Shown piece by piece: positions 10,012-20,319 of a stretch of DNA of 64,000 nucleotides. Numbering within the stretch: position 1 is the first letter of the stretch; every line of letters begins with the position of its first letter. Where the stretch lies: positions 620,001 to 684,000 of the forward strand of contig NZ_JADIVZ010000001.1 of assembly GCF_015319165.1 (NCBI RefSeq), in the 5' to 3' direction. The stretch is from Nocardioides acrostichi (GTDB taxonomy: Bacteria > Actinomycetota > Actinomycetes > Propionibacteriales > Nocardioidaceae). A program made the translations under genes and the position numbers. A model generated the notes under the pieces. That model did not search any database, was not told where the DNA came from, and worked only from the letters and a program-made list of their open reading frames with translations.

Positions 10012-10122
10012 GGTGACCCGTCGCCAACTTCTCAGTGACCTGCCACGAGTTTTCCGGTGACCTGCCACGAGTTTTCCGGTGACCTGCCACGAGTTTTCCG
10101 GTGACCTGCCGCGAGTTTGCAG
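10012..10122. repeat. 22-bp tandem direct repeat array (copy A)
   Basis: Three perfect copies of a 22-bp unit beginning GTGACCTGCCACGAG lie at 10035-10056, 10057-10078 and 10079-10100. A fourth slightly diverged copy is at 10101-10122, and a degenerate one at 10012-10034. There are no spacers between copies. The array lies in the divergent interval between the LON-domain gene and hisD. The same unit recurs at 47112-47243. Confidence 0.9.
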
Positions 10123-10176
10123 GTTCCCCTCCGTCTGGCAGGCGATACGCGGTGGGAGCGACCCTGGGTGCGCTCG

Positions 10177-10182
10177 TAGAAT
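10177..10182 (+). promoter_or_regulatory. Leaderless-type -10 element of hisD
   Basis: TAGAAT, followed by seven bases and then the hisD ATG at 10190. The spacing puts the likely transcription start on the A of the ATG, and there is no ribosome binding site. No convincing -35 element is seen. Confidence 0.65.
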
Positions 10183-10189
10183 CGGGCGC

Positions 10190-11506
10190 ATGATCCGTCG
10201 CATCGACCTGCGCAGCGCCACCACCGGGCGCCCGGCGGGGGAGCCGTTCGACTACCGAACGGTCCTGCCGCGCGCCGACTTCGACGTCGAGGCGGCGGTG
10301 CCGGCCACGCATGCGATCTGCGAGGAGGTCCGCACCCGCGGCCTCGAGGCGCTATACGAGTACTCCGCCCGCTTCGACGGCGTGCAGCAGACCGACATCC
10401 GCGTGCCCGCAGAGGCGATCAACAGCGCGCTGGCGCAGCTCGACCCCGAGATCCGCGCCGGTCTCGAGGAATCGATCCGCCGCCTGCGCGTGGCCGGCGA
10501 GGCCGAGCTCGAGCACGACGTCGTCACCGACCTCGGGCCCGGCGCTCGCGTCACCCACCGCAAGGTGCCCGTCGGCCGCGTCGGCCTCTACGTACCCGGT
10601 GGCCTCGCGCCCCTGGTCTCCACCGTGCTGATGAACGTCGTACCCGCTCAGGTGGCCGGTGTGCCGTCGCTGGCGCTCGCCAGCCCGCCGCAGGCCGAGT
10701 TCGGTGGGCTCCCGCACCCCACGATCCTGGCCGCGTGCGCGCTGCTCGGCGTCGACGAGGTGTACGCCGTGGGCGGCGCCCAGGCGATCGCGATGTTCGC
10801 CTACGGCACCGGTCCGTGCGCCCGCGTCGACCTGGTCACCGGACCCGGCAACATCTGGGTCGTCACCGCCAAGCGCATCCTCAAGGGTCTGGTCGGCATC
10901 GACTCCGAGGCCGGCCCCACCGAGGTCGCGATCCTCGCCGACGACTCCGCGGACGCCGCGTACGTGGCCGCCGACCTCGTCGCCGAGGCCGAGCACGACC
11001 CGCTCGCGGCGGCCGTGCTCATCACCGACTCGCTCACCCTGGCCGACGACGTCGAGGCCCAGCTCGACAAGCAGGTGCCGAGCACCGGCCACGAGGCGCG
11101 GGTCCGCGAGGCGCTGGGCGGCAACCAGTCGGGCATCGTGCTGGTCGACGACCTCGACCAGGGCGTCGCGGTCAGTGACGCCTACGCCTCCGAGCACCTC
11201 GAGATCCACACCCGTGACGCCGCAGCCGTGGCCGCACGCATCACCAACGCCGGTGCGATCTTCGTCGGCGCCCACGCGCCCACCGCGCTGGGCGACTACT
11301 GTGCCGGCTCCAACCACGTGCTGCCCACCGGCGGCTGCGCCTGCCACTCCTCGGGCCTCTCGGTGCGGGCGTTCACGAAGTCGATCCACGTGGTCGACTA
11401 CTCGCGCCAGGGTCTCGAGGCGGTGGCCGACCACGTGATCACGCTCGCCGAGGCCGAGGATCTACCCGGCCACGGTGACTCCGTGCGCGTGCGCTTCCAG
11501 AGCTGA
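10190..11506 (+). CDS. hisD: Histidinol dehydrogenase
   Basis: 438 aa. Last two steps of histidine synthesis: NAD-dependent oxidation of histidinol to histidine. Family blocks are clear: the NAD/substrate region ([13 protein letters not shown]), [10 protein letters not shown], and the catalytic/metal-binding segment [13 protein letters not shown] 10190 is chosen because it aligns with the family start (MIRRIDLR) and sits seven bases after a -10 box. It is the first gene of the hisD-C-B-H-(x)-A-F run. Confidence 0.95.
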   Translation: MIRRIDLRSATTGRPAGEPFDYRTVLPRADFDVEAAVPATHAICEEVRTRGLEALYEYSARFDGVQQTDIRVPAEAINSALAQLDPEIRAGLEESIRRLRVAGEAELEHDVVTDLGPGARVTHRKVPVGRVGLYVPGGLAPLVSTVLMNVVPAQVAGVPSLALASPPQAEFGGLPHPTILAACALLGVDEVYAVGGAQAIAMFAYGTGPCARVDLVTGPGNIWVVTAKRILKGLVGIDSEAGPTEVAILADDSADAAYVAADLVAEAEHDPLAAAVLITDSLTLADDVEAQLDKQVPSTGHEARVREALGGNQSGIVLVDDLDQGVAVSDAYASEHLEIHTRDAAAVAARITNAGAIFVGAHAPTALGDYCAGSNHVLPTGGCACHSSGLSVRAFTKSIHVVDYSRQGLEAVADHVITLAEAEDLPGHGDSVRVRFQS

Positions 11507-11513
11507 GGACGCC

Positions 11514-12635
11514 GTGACCTTCCCGCCGCTCCGTGAGGAGCTGCGCGGCATCGCGCCCTACGGTGCCCCGCAGCTCGACGTCCCGTACGCCCTGAACACC
11601 AACGAGAACCCCTACGGCCCCTCGGCCGCCTGCGTCGCCGACATCGCGGCGGCCGTCGCCGAGGCGGCCGCCGGACTGAACCGCTACCCCGACCGCGAGC
11701 ACCTGGCCCTGCGCGAGGGCCTGGCCACCTACCTCAGCCGAGACGTCGCGCCCGGGCAGGCGCCGATCGAGGCGGCCCAGGTGTGGGCGGCCAACGGCTC
11801 CAACGAGGTCATGCTCCAGCTGCTGCAGGCCTTCGGCGGGCCCGGGCGCACCGTGGTGAGCTTCGCGCCGACCTACTCGATGTACCCCGAATACGCCCGC
11901 GACACCCACTCGCGATTCGTCGCCGGACGCCGCGCCGACGACTTCACGCTCGACCTCGACGCCGCCGTGACGCTGGTCGAGGCCGAGCGACCGAGCGTCG
12001 TCTTGCTGCCCAGCCCGAACAACCCCACGGGCACGGCGTTGGCGCCCGAGGCGATCGGTGCGCTGTGCGAGGCGATCGGCGACGACGGTCTGCTCGTGGT
12101 CGACGAGGCCTACGGCGAGTTCCGCCGCGCCGGCACCCCGAGCGCGCTGGAGCTGCTGCTGACCTACCGCAACCTCGTGGTCACCCGCACGATGAGCAAG
12201 GCCTTCGCCGGCGCCGGCCTGCGACTGGGGTATCTCGCCGCCGACCCGGCCATCTGCGACGCGATCCGCGTCGTCCGGCTGCCCTACCACCTCTCCGCGG
12301 TCACCCAGGCCGTGGCGCTGGCGGCGCTGGCGCACACCGACGAGCTGCTCGGGGCGGTCGACGCGCTGCGCGCCGAGCGCGACGCCTGCGTGGCCTGGCT
12401 GCGCGAGCAGGGCCTGCACGTGGCCGACAGCGACGCCAACTTCTGCCTCTTCGGCACCTTCGCCGACCGGCACGCGGTGTGGCAGCGTCTGCTCGACGAG
12501 GGCGTGCTGGTGCGCGAGGTCGGCCCGGAGGGCTGGCTGCGCGTCTCGATCGGCACACCGGCGGAGATGGCGGCCTTCCGTGCCGCCATGATGGTGGTGC
12601 TGGAGCACCCAGGAGTCGCAGGAGGAGAGTCATGA
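11514..12635 (+). CDS. hisC: Histidinol-phosphate aminotransferase
   Basis: 373 aa, GTG start with GAGGAC five bases upstream, seven bases after hisD. PLP-dependent class I/II aminotransferase converting imidazole-acetol phosphate to histidinol phosphate with glutamate. Seen: [10 protein letters not shown] near the N terminus, [17 protein letters not shown] and the PLP lysine in [15 protein letters not shown]. Its stop overlaps the hisB start by ATGA. Confidence 0.94.
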   Translation: MTFPPLREELRGIAPYGAPQLDVPYALNTNENPYGPSAACVADIAAAVAEAAAGLNRYPDREHLALREGLATYLSRDVAPGQAPIEAAQVWAANGSNEVMLQLLQAFGGPGRTVVSFAPTYSMYPEYARDTHSRFVAGRRADDFTLDLDAAVTLVEAERPSVVLLPSPNNPTGTALAPEAIGALCEAIGDDGLLVVDEAYGEFRRAGTPSALELLLTYRNLVVTRTMSKAFAGAGLRLGYLAADPAICDAIRVVRLPYHLSAVTQAVALAALAHTDELLGAVDALRAERDACVAWLREQGLHVADSDANFCLFGTFADRHAVWQRLLDEGVLVREVGPEGWLRVSIGTPAEMAAFRAAMMVVLEHPGVAGGES

Positions 12636-13240
12636 GCCGCACCGGACGCGTCGAGCGCACCACCTCGGAGTCGAAGGTGCTCGTCGAGGTCGACCTCGAC
12701 GGCACCGGCCGTCACGAGATCTCGACGGGAGTCGGCTTCTACGACCACATGCTCACCGCCTTCGCGCGGCACTCGCTGTGCGATCTCGTGGTGCGCACGA
12801 CAGGTGACGTGCACATCGACGCCCACCACACCGTCGAGGACACCGCCATCGCGCTGGGCCAGGCGCTGCGCGAGGCACTGGGCGACAAGCGCGGCATCCG
12901 CCGCTTCGGCGACGCGTGCGTGCCGCTCGACGAGGCGCTCGTGCAGGCCGTCGTCGACGTCTCGGGGCGCCCGTACTGCGTGCACACCGGCGAGCCCGAG
13001 GGCCAGCAGTACGTGCAGCTCGGCGGCTCCGGGGTCTCCTACCTCGGCTCGCTGACCCAGCACGTCTTCGAGACTCTCGCCTTCCACGCCCACCTCGCGC
13101 TGCACGTGCGCGTGCTGGCCGGCCGCGAGCCGCACCACCTCGTCGAGACCCAGTTCAAGGCATTCGCCCGCGCGTTTCGCGACGCCGTCGCGATCGACCC
13201 GCGCGAGACCGGCGTGCCCAGCACCAAGGGCACCCTCTAG
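12632..13240 (+). CDS. hisB: Imidazoleglycerol-phosphate dehydratase
   Basis: 202 aa, the monofunctional type without the phosphatase domain found in enterics. Converts IGP to imidazole-acetol phosphate using Mn2+. The duplicated metal motifs are visible: [13 protein letters not shown] and [14 protein letters not shown], then [14 protein letters not shown] and [16 protein letters not shown]. Strong ribosome site GGAGGAGAG just before the ATG. Confidence 0.95.
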   Translation: MSRTGRVERTTSESKVLVEVDLDGTGRHEISTGVGFYDHMLTAFARHSLCDLVVRTTGDVHIDAHHTVEDTAIALGQALREALGDKRGIRRFGDACVPLDEALVQAVVDVSGRPYCVHTGEPEGQQYVQLGGSGVSYLGSLTQHVFETLAFHAHLALHVRVLAGREPHHLVETQFKAFARAFRDAVAIDPRETGVPSTKGTL

Positions 13241-13888
13241 ATGGCGGCGCCGAGCGTCGTCGTCCTCGACTACGGCTCGGGAAACCTGCGCTCGGCGGTG
13301 CGCGCCGTCGAGCGGGCGGGGGCGGACGTCGAACTCACCGGTGACCTCGACGCCGCGATGGCCGCCGACGGGCTGCTCGTGCCCGGCGTCGGTGCCTACG
13401 CCGCGTGCATGGAGGGGCTGCGGGCGATCCGCGGCGAGCGCATCATCGGACGCCGCCTCTCCGGCGGTCGCCCGGTGCTCGGCATCTGCGTGGGTATGCA
13501 GATCCTCTTCAGTCGCGGCATCGAGCACGGCGTCGAGACGCCAGGCTGCGACGAGTGGCCCGGAGTCGTCGAGCGGCTCCGGGCGCCGGTGGTGCCGCAC
13601 ATGGGCTGGAACACCGTGCAGGCGCCCGAGGGCAGCGCGATGTTCGCCGGTGTCGAGACCGAGCGGTTCTACTTCGTGCACTCCTACGGCGTGCGGGAGT
13701 GGACGCTGCAGACCAACGACCGCACCGTCGCTCCGCTGGTGTCCTGGACCGACACCGGCCCCGCCCCGGACGGCGACCGCTTCGTCGCTGCCGTCGAGAA
13801 CGGTCCGCTGTGGGCCACGCAGTTCCACCCCGAGAAGTCCGGCGACGCCGGGGCGGAGCTGCTGCGCAACTGGGTGGCCACCCTGTGA
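13241..13888 (+). CDS. hisH: Imidazole glycerol phosphate synthase, glutamine amidotransferase subunit
   Basis: 215 aa, starting on the base after the hisB stop. Class I glutaminase supplying ammonia to HisF. The nucleophile is the Cys in VLGICVGMQ, and the His-Glu pair is in QFHPEKSG. The N terminus ([12 protein letters not shown]) and the oxyanion-strand region (PHMGWN) are typical. It partners HisF, encoded two genes downstream. Confidence 0.94.
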   Translation: MAAPSVVVLDYGSGNLRSAVRAVERAGADVELTGDLDAAMAADGLLVPGVGAYAACMEGLRAIRGERIIGRRLSGGRPVLGICVGMQILFSRGIEHGVETPGCDEWPGVVERLRAPVVPHMGWNTVQAPEGSAMFAGVETERFYFVHSYGVREWTLQTNDRTVAPLVSWTDTGPAPDGDRFVAAVENGPLWATQFHPEKSGDAGAELLRNWVATL

Positions 13889-13898
13889 GCGCGCCGGC

Positions 13899-14228
13899 AT
13901 GAGCAAGGAACGGCAGCGTCGCCGAGCAGCGCGGGAGCACGAGGCCGCCCTGCTGGTCGCGGCACGTGCTGCTGAAGCCGAGCGCGCCGAGAGGGCCGCC
14001 GCACGCAAGGCCGCGCTGACGGGCTGGATCCCGAAGCCCGTTCGCACCGCGCGACCGACCGGCGCCCTGGCCGAGAGGCGGCGCCGTCAGGTCAACGGCG
14101 TGATCGCCGCACTGCTGGCGGTCAACGTGCTGCTGGCCGTGGTCTTCACCAGCCTCGCACTGTCCGCCTTCACCGCGGTCATCTCGCTGCTCGCCGCACC
14201 CGTGCTCTACACGCTGCTGTTCCGCTGA
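13899..14228 (+). CDS. Small membrane protein of the his cluster, unknown function
   Basis: 109 aa. The N-terminal half is very basic and helical (many Arg, Ala and Glu). It then has two closely spaced hydrophobic segments at about residues 66-88 and 90-106 that could form a hairpin in the membrane. It sits ten bases after hisH and 22 before hisA, so it is probably cotranscribed. Actinobacterial his operons often carry such a small membrane gene here; no function is known to me. Weak ribosome site. Confidence 0.65.
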   Translation: MSKERQRRRAAREHEAALLVAARAAEAERAERAAARKAALTGWIPKPVRTARPTGALAERRRRQVNGVIAALLAVNVLLAVVFTSLALSAFTAVISLLAAPVLYTLLFR

Positions 14229-14250
14229 CGATCCGAAGGATGATCCGCTG

Positions 14251-15036
14251 ATGAGTGACTACCTCGAGCTGCTACCCGCCGTCGACATCACCGAAGGCCG
14301 CGCCGTGCAGTTGGCGCAGGGCGTCGCGGGCTCCGAGCGCGTCTACGGCGACCCGATCGCGGCCGCGCGCCGCTGGCAGGACGCCGGCGCGGAGTGGTTG
14401 CACCTGGTCGACCTCGACGCGGCGTTCGGCCGCGGCAGCAACCGCGCGCTCCAGGCCGAGATCGTGGCTGCGCTCGACATCAAGGTCGAGATGAGCGGCG
14501 GCATCCGCGACGACGAGTCGCTCGCCTCCGCGCTGGCCACGGGCTGCACCCGGGTGAACATCGGCACCGCGGCGCTCGAGCGGCCCGAGTGGTGTGCGCG
14601 CATCGTCGCCGAGCACGGCGACCGCATCGCCATCGGCCTCGACGTCCGCGGTACCACTCTGGCCGCCCGCGGCTGGACCCGCGAGGGCGGCGACCTCTAC
14701 GAGACCCTCGCCCGCCTCGACTCCGAGGGCTGCGCCCGTTACGTCGTCACCGACGTCAACAAGGACGGCATGCTCGCCGGGCCCAACCTCCAGCTGCTGC
14801 GCGAGGTGTGCGCCGCCACGCAGGCCCCGGTCGTGGCCTCCGGCGGCGTCACGACGCTCGAGGACATCGCCGCGTTGATGCAGCTCGTGCCCGAGGGAGT
14901 GGAGGGCGCCATCGCCGGCACGGCTCTCTACGAGGGCCGGTTCACCCTCGAGGACGCCCTCGCCCTGACCCGTGGCCAGAGCAGCGGCCAGAGCAGCGGC
15001 CAGAGCGGCGGCCGGGGCAGCGGAGCGAACGCATGA
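14251..15036 (+). CDS. hisA: Phosphoribosyl isomerase (HisA; probable bifunctional PriA)
   Basis: 261 aa TIM barrel. HisA isomerises ProFAR to PRFAR. In Actinobacteria this enzyme (PriA) usually also does the TrpF step of tryptophan synthesis; the absence of trpF beside trpCBA in this window fits. Seen: [43 protein letters not shown] and ASGGVTT. Odd feature: the C terminus ends in a Gly/Gln/Ser repeat ([13 protein letters not shown], about residues 242-258), encoded by tandem 12-base units, beyond the normal end of the barrel. Confidence 0.93.
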   Translation: MSDYLELLPAVDITEGRAVQLAQGVAGSERVYGDPIAAARRWQDAGAEWLHLVDLDAAFGRGSNRALQAEIVAALDIKVEMSGGIRDDESLASALATGCTRVNIGTAALERPEWCARIVAEHGDRIAIGLDVRGTTLAARGWTREGGDLYETLARLDSEGCARYVVTDVNKDGMLAGPNLQLLREVCAATQAPVVASGGVTTLEDIAALMQLVPEGVEGAIAGTALYEGRFTLEDALALTRGQSSGQSSGQSGGRGSGANA

Positions 15037-15809
15037 GTGTCGCCGTGCGCGTGATCCCGTGCCTGGACGTCGACGGCGGACGCGTGGTGAAGGGCATCAA
15101 CTTCCGCGAGCTGCGCGACGCCGGCGACCCAGTCGAGCTGGCACGCACCTACGACGCCGAGGGCGCTGACGAGCTCACGTTCCTCGACATCTCCGCCTCC
15201 CACGAGGGCCGGGCGACCACGATGGAGGTCGTCTCGCGCTGCGCCGAGGAGGTCTTCATCCCGCTCACGGTCGGTGGGGGAGTCTCCTCCTGCGCCGACG
15301 TCGACCGGTTGCTGCGCGCGGGCGCCGACAAGGTCGCTGTCAACACCGCGGCCATCAAGCGCCCCGAACTGGTGGCCGAGATCGCCGATCGGTTCGGCAA
15401 CCAGGTGCTGGTGCTCTCGGTCGACGCCCGTCGAGTCTCGAGGGGCTCGACCACCGATTGCCCGAGCGGTTTCGAGGTCACCACGCACGGTGGCCGCACG
15501 TCCGCGGGGCTCGATGCCCTGGAGTGGGCGGCGCGAGCGTGCGAGCTGGGTGCGGGCGAGATCCTGCTCAACGCCATGGACGCCGACGGCACCGAGGGCG
15601 GCTTCGACCTCGAGCTCATCGAGCAGGTGCGCCGCGAGGTGAGCGTGCCGGTCATCGCCTCCGGCGGAGCCGGACACCCTCGCCACTTCGCGCCCGCCGT
15701 GGCCGCCGGTGCCGACGCGGTGTTGGCGGCGACCGTGTTCCACTTCGGCACCTGCCGCATCGGCGAGGTGAAGCAGGCGATGGCGGCGGCCGGCCACCCG
15801 GTGCGCTGA
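15033..15809 (+). CDS. hisF: Imidazole glycerol phosphate synthase, cyclase subunit
   Basis: 258 aa TIM barrel overlapping hisA by ATGA. Forms IGP and AICAR from PRFAR with ammonia from HisH. Catalytic aspartates are in [15 protein letters not shown] (start) and NAMDADGT. The loop after SVDARR ([15 protein letters not shown]) appears about two residues longer than usual, and its DNA resembles an intergenic repeat end (see findings). It is the last his gene of this run. Confidence 0.94.
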   Translation: MSVAVRVIPCLDVDGGRVVKGINFRELRDAGDPVELARTYDAEGADELTFLDISASHEGRATTMEVVSRCAEEVFIPLTVGGGVSSCADVDRLLRAGADKVAVNTAAIKRPELVAEIADRFGNQVLVLSVDARRVSRGSTTDCPSGFEVTTHGGRTSAGLDALEWAARACELGAGEILLNAMDADGTEGGFDLELIEQVRREVSVPVIASGGAGHPRHFAPAVAAGADAVLAATVFHFGTCRIGEVKQAMAAAGHPVR

Positions 15810-15817
15810 GGGGGAGC

Positions 15818-15834
15818 AGCCGGGCTGACCGGCT
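15818..15834. terminator. Possible weak hairpin terminator after hisF
   Basis: AGCCGG-5 nt-CCGGCT stem in the 54-base convergent gap between hisF and the minus-strand gene. No T-tract. Only a suggestion. Confidence 0.3.
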
Positions 15835-15863
15835 CGCGTCGACCGGCAGGGATCGTCGCGAGC

Positions 15864-16493
15864 TCAGAAGCCGAGGGCGTCGGGGCGCAGGGCGGCCAGC
15901 GCAGCCTCGGAACCCTCGAGGTCGACCCGCGCCACGCCGGTGCGGCCGAAGCAGTACAGCGCCAGCTCCACGGGTTCGCCGACCAGCGTGACGGCGTCGT
16001 CTCCGCGGGTGAGCGCCCGCTCCTCACCGGTGTCGGTGCGTCGGGCGCGCAGCGGCACGCCGCACCCGTGCGCGATGAGGCGTCCGCCGCGAACGAGCGC
16101 CGTCCACACGGCATCGAGGTCGTCCGGGGCCATCTCTCGCGGCGACCAGTCGGGCCGGGCGCGGCGCAGATCCTCGTGGTGCACGAGGTACTCCAGGGTG
16201 TTGACGAGCGGCTCGACCCCGGGCAGCGTGAACGGCGTCAGGCGGGTCCGACAGACGCGACCGACCAGCCGCTCGTAGGGGCCGGACGCCGCGCGCCGCA
16301 TCGCCTTCTCGGTGAGGCCGGCCAGAGGCGTCAGGAGCACGCCCAGGCCCGCGACGGGTGAGTGCTCGCGCACGTAGAGATGTGCCAGCAGGTCCCGCGC
16401 CGTCCAGTCGCCGCACAGGGTGGGCGCGTACGGCCCGACGGCGAGGGCGGTATCGCAGAGGTCGTCCCGCTCACGTCGCACGAAGCTCGTCAC
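15864..16493 (-). CDS. TIGR03085-type DinB-like metal-binding protein
   Basis: 209 aa. It matches the actinobacterial family related to the mycothiol-dependent maleylpyruvate isomerase N-terminal domain: FVRRERDDLCDTALAVGP, then TLCGDWTARDLLAHLYVRE, and EYLVHHEDLRRARP. The spaced His residues would be the metal ligands of the DinB four-helix fold. Enzymes of this fold often use mycothiol, but the substrate here is unknown. It is monocistronic and points toward hisF. Confidence 0.8.
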   Translation of the reverse strand: MTSFVRRERDDLCDTALAVGPYAPTLCGDWTARDLLAHLYVREHSPVAGLGVLLTPLAGLTEKAMRRAASGPYERLVGRVCRTRLTPFTLPGVEPLVNTLEYLVHHEDLRRARPDWSPREMAPDDLDAVWTALVRGGRLIAHGCGVPLRARRTDTGEERALTRGDDAVTLVGEPVELALYCFGRTGVARVDLEGSEAALAALRPDALGF

Positions 16494-16611
16494 TGGTCAG
16501 ACGCTACCCGGAGCGGTCTCGCTCCTCCGGGGCTGTCGGTGGTCGGGAATAGCGTCGACGGTGCGGGGGGTTGGCCCCCGGGCAGATCCACGACGGCAGC
16601 GAGGAGCACGG

Positions 16612-18465
16612 GTGACGACGCACGCAGCGCAGCACGCGTCACTCGACCCCACCGAGGCCAGCGCCGAGCCAAACGGTCGGCCCGCCACCACGATCGACGG
16701 CCTCCAAGTGCTGGGCGTGGCCATCCGGCGCGAGCCCTGGGTGTTCACGCTCTCCACGTTGGGCAGCGTGCTGTTCGGCGCCCTCACCGTCGCCGACGCC
16801 TGGGTGCTCGGCTGGGCCACCGACCACGTCATCACGCCCGCCTTCGCCGCGCGCGACGCCCGCGAGGCCGTGGGTGCCGGCCTGCTATGGGCGGTGCTGG
16901 CGCTCTTCCTCGGTGTGGCCCTGCTGCGGGCGGTGGGCATCGTCGCGCGGCGCCTGGGCGCGGGCATCATGCAGTACCGCATGCAGGCGCACAGCCGGCG
17001 CGCCGTCACTCGCCAGTACCTCGCGTTGCCCATGAGCTGGCACCAGCGGCACCCGACGGGGCAGCTGCTGTCGAACGCCAACGCCGACGTCGAGGCCACC
17101 TGGGGGCCGATCGCACCGCTCCCGATGGCCGTGGGCACCATCGCGATGATGGTCATCGCGGTCGCGCAGATGCTGCTCACCGATGTCGTGCTGGCCGTCA
17201 TCGGGCTGTTCGTCTTCCCGGCCGTCATCGTCACCAACGTCGTCTACCAGCGCTGGTCGGCCCCCTGGGCCACGCGTGCCCAGCAGTTACGGGCCGAGGT
17301 CTCCGAGATCGCCCACGAGTCCTTCGACGGCGCACTGGTCGTCAAGACCCTGGGCCGCGAGGGCGAGGAGACCGAGCGCTTCGCCGAGCGGGCGCACGCG
17401 CTGCGCGACGCCAACATCAAGGTCGGGCTCTACCGTGCGGCCTTCGACCCGGCCCTGGCCGCCCTGCCGAACATCGGCGTGCTGGTCGTGCTCGCCGTCG
17501 GCGTGCACCGGGTGCTCACCGGATCCTCCGACGCCGGCGATGTGGTCACGGTCGCCTACCTGCTCACGATCGTGTCGTTCCCGATCCGCTCCATCGGCTG
17601 GCTGCTGGGCAATTTCCCCGCCAGCGTCGTGGGGTACCGGCGGGTGCGCTCGGTGCTCGACGCGACCGGATCGATGCCCTTCGGTGCCGTCGCCGCACCG
17701 AGCACGGGCCGGGGCGCGCGACTGGAGATCGACGGTCTCGGCTACGACTACCCGAGTGGCTCGGGCAAGGGTGCGGCGTCTCTCCTCGACGACGTCAGCT
17801 TCGCCGTCGAGCCCGGCCGCACGGTCGCGCTGGTCGGAGCCACCGCCTCGGGCAAGAGCACCCTGGTCAATCTCGTCTCGCGCCTGGTCGACCCCGACGC
17901 CGGCACGCTGCGGCTCGACGGCGTCGACCTGCGCGACCTCGCCCGCGGCGAGCTGGCCGGCGCCGTGGCCGTGGTGCCCCAGCAGGCGTTCCTCTTCGAC
18001 GACACCGTGCGCGGCAACGTCACCCTCGGCGCCGACGTCTGCGACGACGATGTCTGGACGGCGTTGCGCGCGGCGCAGGCCGACGGCTTCGTCGCCGCTC
18101 TCCCGCACGGCCTCGACAGCCGCCTGGGGGAGCGGGGCACCTCGCTCTCCGGCGGGCAGCGGCAGCGCATCTCGCTCGCCCGCGCGCTGGTGCGTCGTCC
18201 GCGACTGCTCGTGCTCGACGACGCCACTTCGGCGGTCGACCCCGAGGTCGAGGCGCGCATCCTGGCGGCCCTGCGCGACGGGTCGACGGGGGAGTCCAGG
18301 CCCAGCCTGCTCGTCGTCGCCTACCGCAAGGCCACGATCGGGCTGGCCGACGAGGTGGTGCACCTGGCCGAGGGGCGCATCGCCGACCGCGGCACGCATG
18401 CCGAACTCCTCGGGCGCAGTCCGGCCTACGCACACCTGGTCAACGCCTACGAGGAGGAGCGGTGA
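16612..18465 (+). CDS. ABC exporter half-transporter, degenerate-site subunit
   Basis: 617 aa from GTG 16612 (GAGGAGC upstream). An N-terminal six-helix exporter membrane domain (about 35-330) is followed by an ATPase domain. Walker A GATASGKST is at 409-417 and the signature LSGGQ at 512-516. The Walker B end reads LVLDD, so the catalytic Glu position is Asp537, and the switch-His position is Tyr571 (VVAYRKAT). These changes mark the non-hydrolysing site of an asymmetric heterodimer. It overlaps its partner gene by GTGA. Substrate unknown. Confidence 0.9.
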   Translation: MTTHAAQHASLDPTEASAEPNGRPATTIDGLQVLGVAIRREPWVFTLSTLGSVLFGALTVADAWVLGWATDHVITPAFAARDAREAVGAGLLWAVLALFLGVALLRAVGIVARRLGAGIMQYRMQAHSRRAVTRQYLALPMSWHQRHPTGQLLSNANADVEATWGPIAPLPMAVGTIAMMVIAVAQMLLTDVVLAVIGLFVFPAVIVTNVVYQRWSAPWATRAQQLRAEVSEIAHESFDGALVVKTLGREGEETERFAERAHALRDANIKVGLYRAAFDPALAALPNIGVLVVLAVGVHRVLTGSSDAGDVVTVAYLLTIVSFPIRSIGWLLGNFPASVVGYRRVRSVLDATGSMPFGAVAAPSTGRGARLEIDGLGYDYPSGSGKGAASLLDDVSFAVEPGRTVALVGATASGKSTLVNLVSRLVDPDAGTLRLDGVDLRDLARGELAGAVAVVPQQAFLFDDTVRGNVTLGADVCDDDVWTALRAAQADGFVAALPHGLDSRLGERGTSLSGGQRQRISLARALVRRPRLLVLDDATSAVDPEVEARILAALRDGSTGESRPSLLVVAYRKATIGLADEVVHLAEGRIADRGTHAELLGRSPAYAHLVNAYEEER

Positions 18466-20312
18466 GCACCCCGCCCACGACTGCGCCATCCACGACTGGG
18501 CTCTCGACCGGTGATGACCTCGGCGCCTTCGCCACGATCCGCCGCGGCGTGGGCTACTCACCCGAGCTCGCCGAGGGCCTCTGGGGCACGTTGCTGCTCG
18601 CGGTGGTCGCCTCGGTCGGCCAGGTCGTCGTCCCGGTAGCCGTGCAGCAGACCATCGACCGCGGCCTCGGTGCCGACGGTGGCCCCGATGTCGGCTACAC
18701 GACGTTGATGGGTGTGCTGGCCGGGGTAGCGGTGGTGCTCACCAGCGTCTCCTCCTACCTCATGACGCGGCGGCTGTTCATCACCTCCGAGCGTGGCCTG
18801 GCAACGCTGCGCATCAAGGCGTTCCGGCACGTGCACGACCTCCCGCTCCTCACCCAGAACACCGAGCGCCGCGGAGCCCTGGTCAGCCGGGTCACCAGCG
18901 ACGTCGACCAGGTCAGCCAGTTCCTGGTATTCGGCGGCCTGCTGTTCGTCGTGAGCCTCGGACAGATCGTCGTCGCCACGATCGTCATGGTCGTCTACTC
19001 CTGGCAGCTCGCGCTGGTCGTGTGGGTCTGCTTCGCGCCCTTGTTCGCCTCGCTGCGCTACTTCCAGCGCAAGCTCACGCTGGCCTACGGCGTGGTGCGC
19101 CGCCAGGTGGGCCAGATGCTCTCCGCCGTCTCCGAGCCGGTGGTCGGCGCGGCCGTCGTGCGTGCCTACGCCGTCGAGGAGCGCACCCAGACCCGCATCG
19201 ACGACGCCATCGACGAGTTCAAGGCGGCGAGCACCCGGGCTCAGGGCTTCACCGCGTTCTCGTTCTCCCTGGGCGGCGTCTCGGCCGGGCTGGCCAATGC
19301 CGGCGTCATCGTCATCGGGGTCTGGCTGGCTCCCGGCCACCTCTTCGGCGGCGACTCCGGGCGCATCAGCGCCGGCACGATCGTCGCCTTCGCGTTCCTC
19401 GTCACCCTGTTCGTGGGGCCGGTGCAGATGGGCACCCAGATCCTCACCGACGCCCAGAACGCCCTGGCGGGCTGGCGTCGGGTCATCGGCATCCTCGAGA
19501 CACCCGCCGACCTCGTCGACCCGGGTGAGGACGGGCAGAGGTTGCCGCGCGGCCCGATCGAGGTGCGCTTCGACGACGTCACCTTCGCCTATCCCGCGGG
19601 GCCGCCGGTGCTGCACGGCATCAGCCTCGACATCGCCGCCGGCACCCGCGTGGCGGTGGTCGGCGAGACCGGCTCCGGCAAGTCGACCGTGGCCAAGCTG
19701 CTCACCCGGCTGATGGACCCCACCGAGGGCCGGGTGCTGCTCGACGGCATCGACCTGCGTGACGTGCGCACTCGAGCACTGCGCCGCAGCGTGGTGCTGG
19801 TGCCGCAGGAGGGCTTCCTCTTCGACGACACCCTCGCCGCCAACGTGCGCTACGGCCGCACCGACGCCTCGGACGCCGACATCGCGGCCGCGGCGGTCGA
19901 GATCGGCCTCGGCGACTGGCTCGACGCCCTGCCGCGCGGCGTCCACACGCTCGTGGGGCAGCGCGGCGAGTCGCTGTCGGCGGGTGAGCGGCAACTGGTG
20001 GCGCTGCTGCGCGCACAACTGGCCGACCCCGACCTGCTCGTGCTCGACGAGGCGACCTCGGCGGTCGACCCAGCGCTGGAGATGCGCATCGGGCGGGCGC
20101 TGGAGCGGCTGATGTCCGGGCGCACCTCCGTCACGATCGCCCACCGGCTCAGCACGGCCGAGGCGGCCGACGAGGTCGTGGTCGTCGATCGCGGGCGCAT
20201 CGTCCAGCGCGGGCCGCACGACGTGCTGGTGGGGCAGGAGGGCTCGGTCTATGCCGGCCTGCATGCCTCCTGGGTGGCCCAGCAGGGCACGGTCGCCGCC
20301 GGGCGGGGATGA
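18462..20312 (+). CDS. ABC exporter half-transporter, catalytic-site subunit
   Basis: 616 aa, partner of the preceding gene. Membrane domain about 40-330, then an ATPase with Walker [10 protein letters not shown]. The Walker B glutamate (E530, [11 protein letters not shown]) and switch histidine (H561, TIAHRLST) are canonical, but the signature is LSAGE (505-509) rather than LSGGQ. Together the two proteins give one full and one degenerate nucleotide site, as in TM287/288 or BmrCD-type exporters. Drug or lipid export is possible, but nothing identifies the cargo. Confidence 0.9.
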   Translation: MSTPPTTAPSTTGLSTGDDLGAFATIRRGVGYSPELAEGLWGTLLLAVVASVGQVVVPVAVQQTIDRGLGADGGPDVGYTTLMGVLAGVAVVLTSVSSYLMTRRLFITSERGLATLRIKAFRHVHDLPLLTQNTERRGALVSRVTSDVDQVSQFLVFGGLLFVVSLGQIVVATIVMVVYSWQLALVVWVCFAPLFASLRYFQRKLTLAYGVVRRQVGQMLSAVSEPVVGAAVVRAYAVEERTQTRIDDAIDEFKAASTRAQGFTAFSFSLGGVSAGLANAGVIVIGVWLAPGHLFGGDSGRISAGTIVAFAFLVTLFVGPVQMGTQILTDAQNALAGWRRVIGILETPADLVDPGEDGQRLPRGPIEVRFDDVTFAYPAGPPVLHGISLDIAAGTRVAVVGETGSGKSTVAKLLTRLMDPTEGRVLLDGIDLRDVRTRALRRSVVLVPQEGFLFDDTLAANVRYGRTDASDADIAAAAVEIGLGDWLDALPRGVHTLVGQRGESLSAGERQLVALLRAQLADPDLLVLDEATSAVDPALEMRIGRALERLMSGRTSVTIAHRLSTAEAADEVVVVDRGRIVQRGPHDVLVGQEGSVYAGLHASWVAQQGTVAAGRG

Positions 20313-20319
20313 TGGTCCG

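Noticed and set aside
10012..10122. CRISPR array
   Set aside because: Repeats abut directly with no unique spacers, and no cas genes are present. The same applies to 47112-47280.
9968..10312. N-terminal extension of the LON-domain protein through the repeats
   Set aside because: The extension translates the 22-bp repeats and hisD antisense; family similarity starts at 9967.
16362..18461. Open frame upstream of the second exporter gene, in another phase over the first
   Set aside because: Arg/Ala-rich shadow of the first exporter gene; the true start is GTG 18462.
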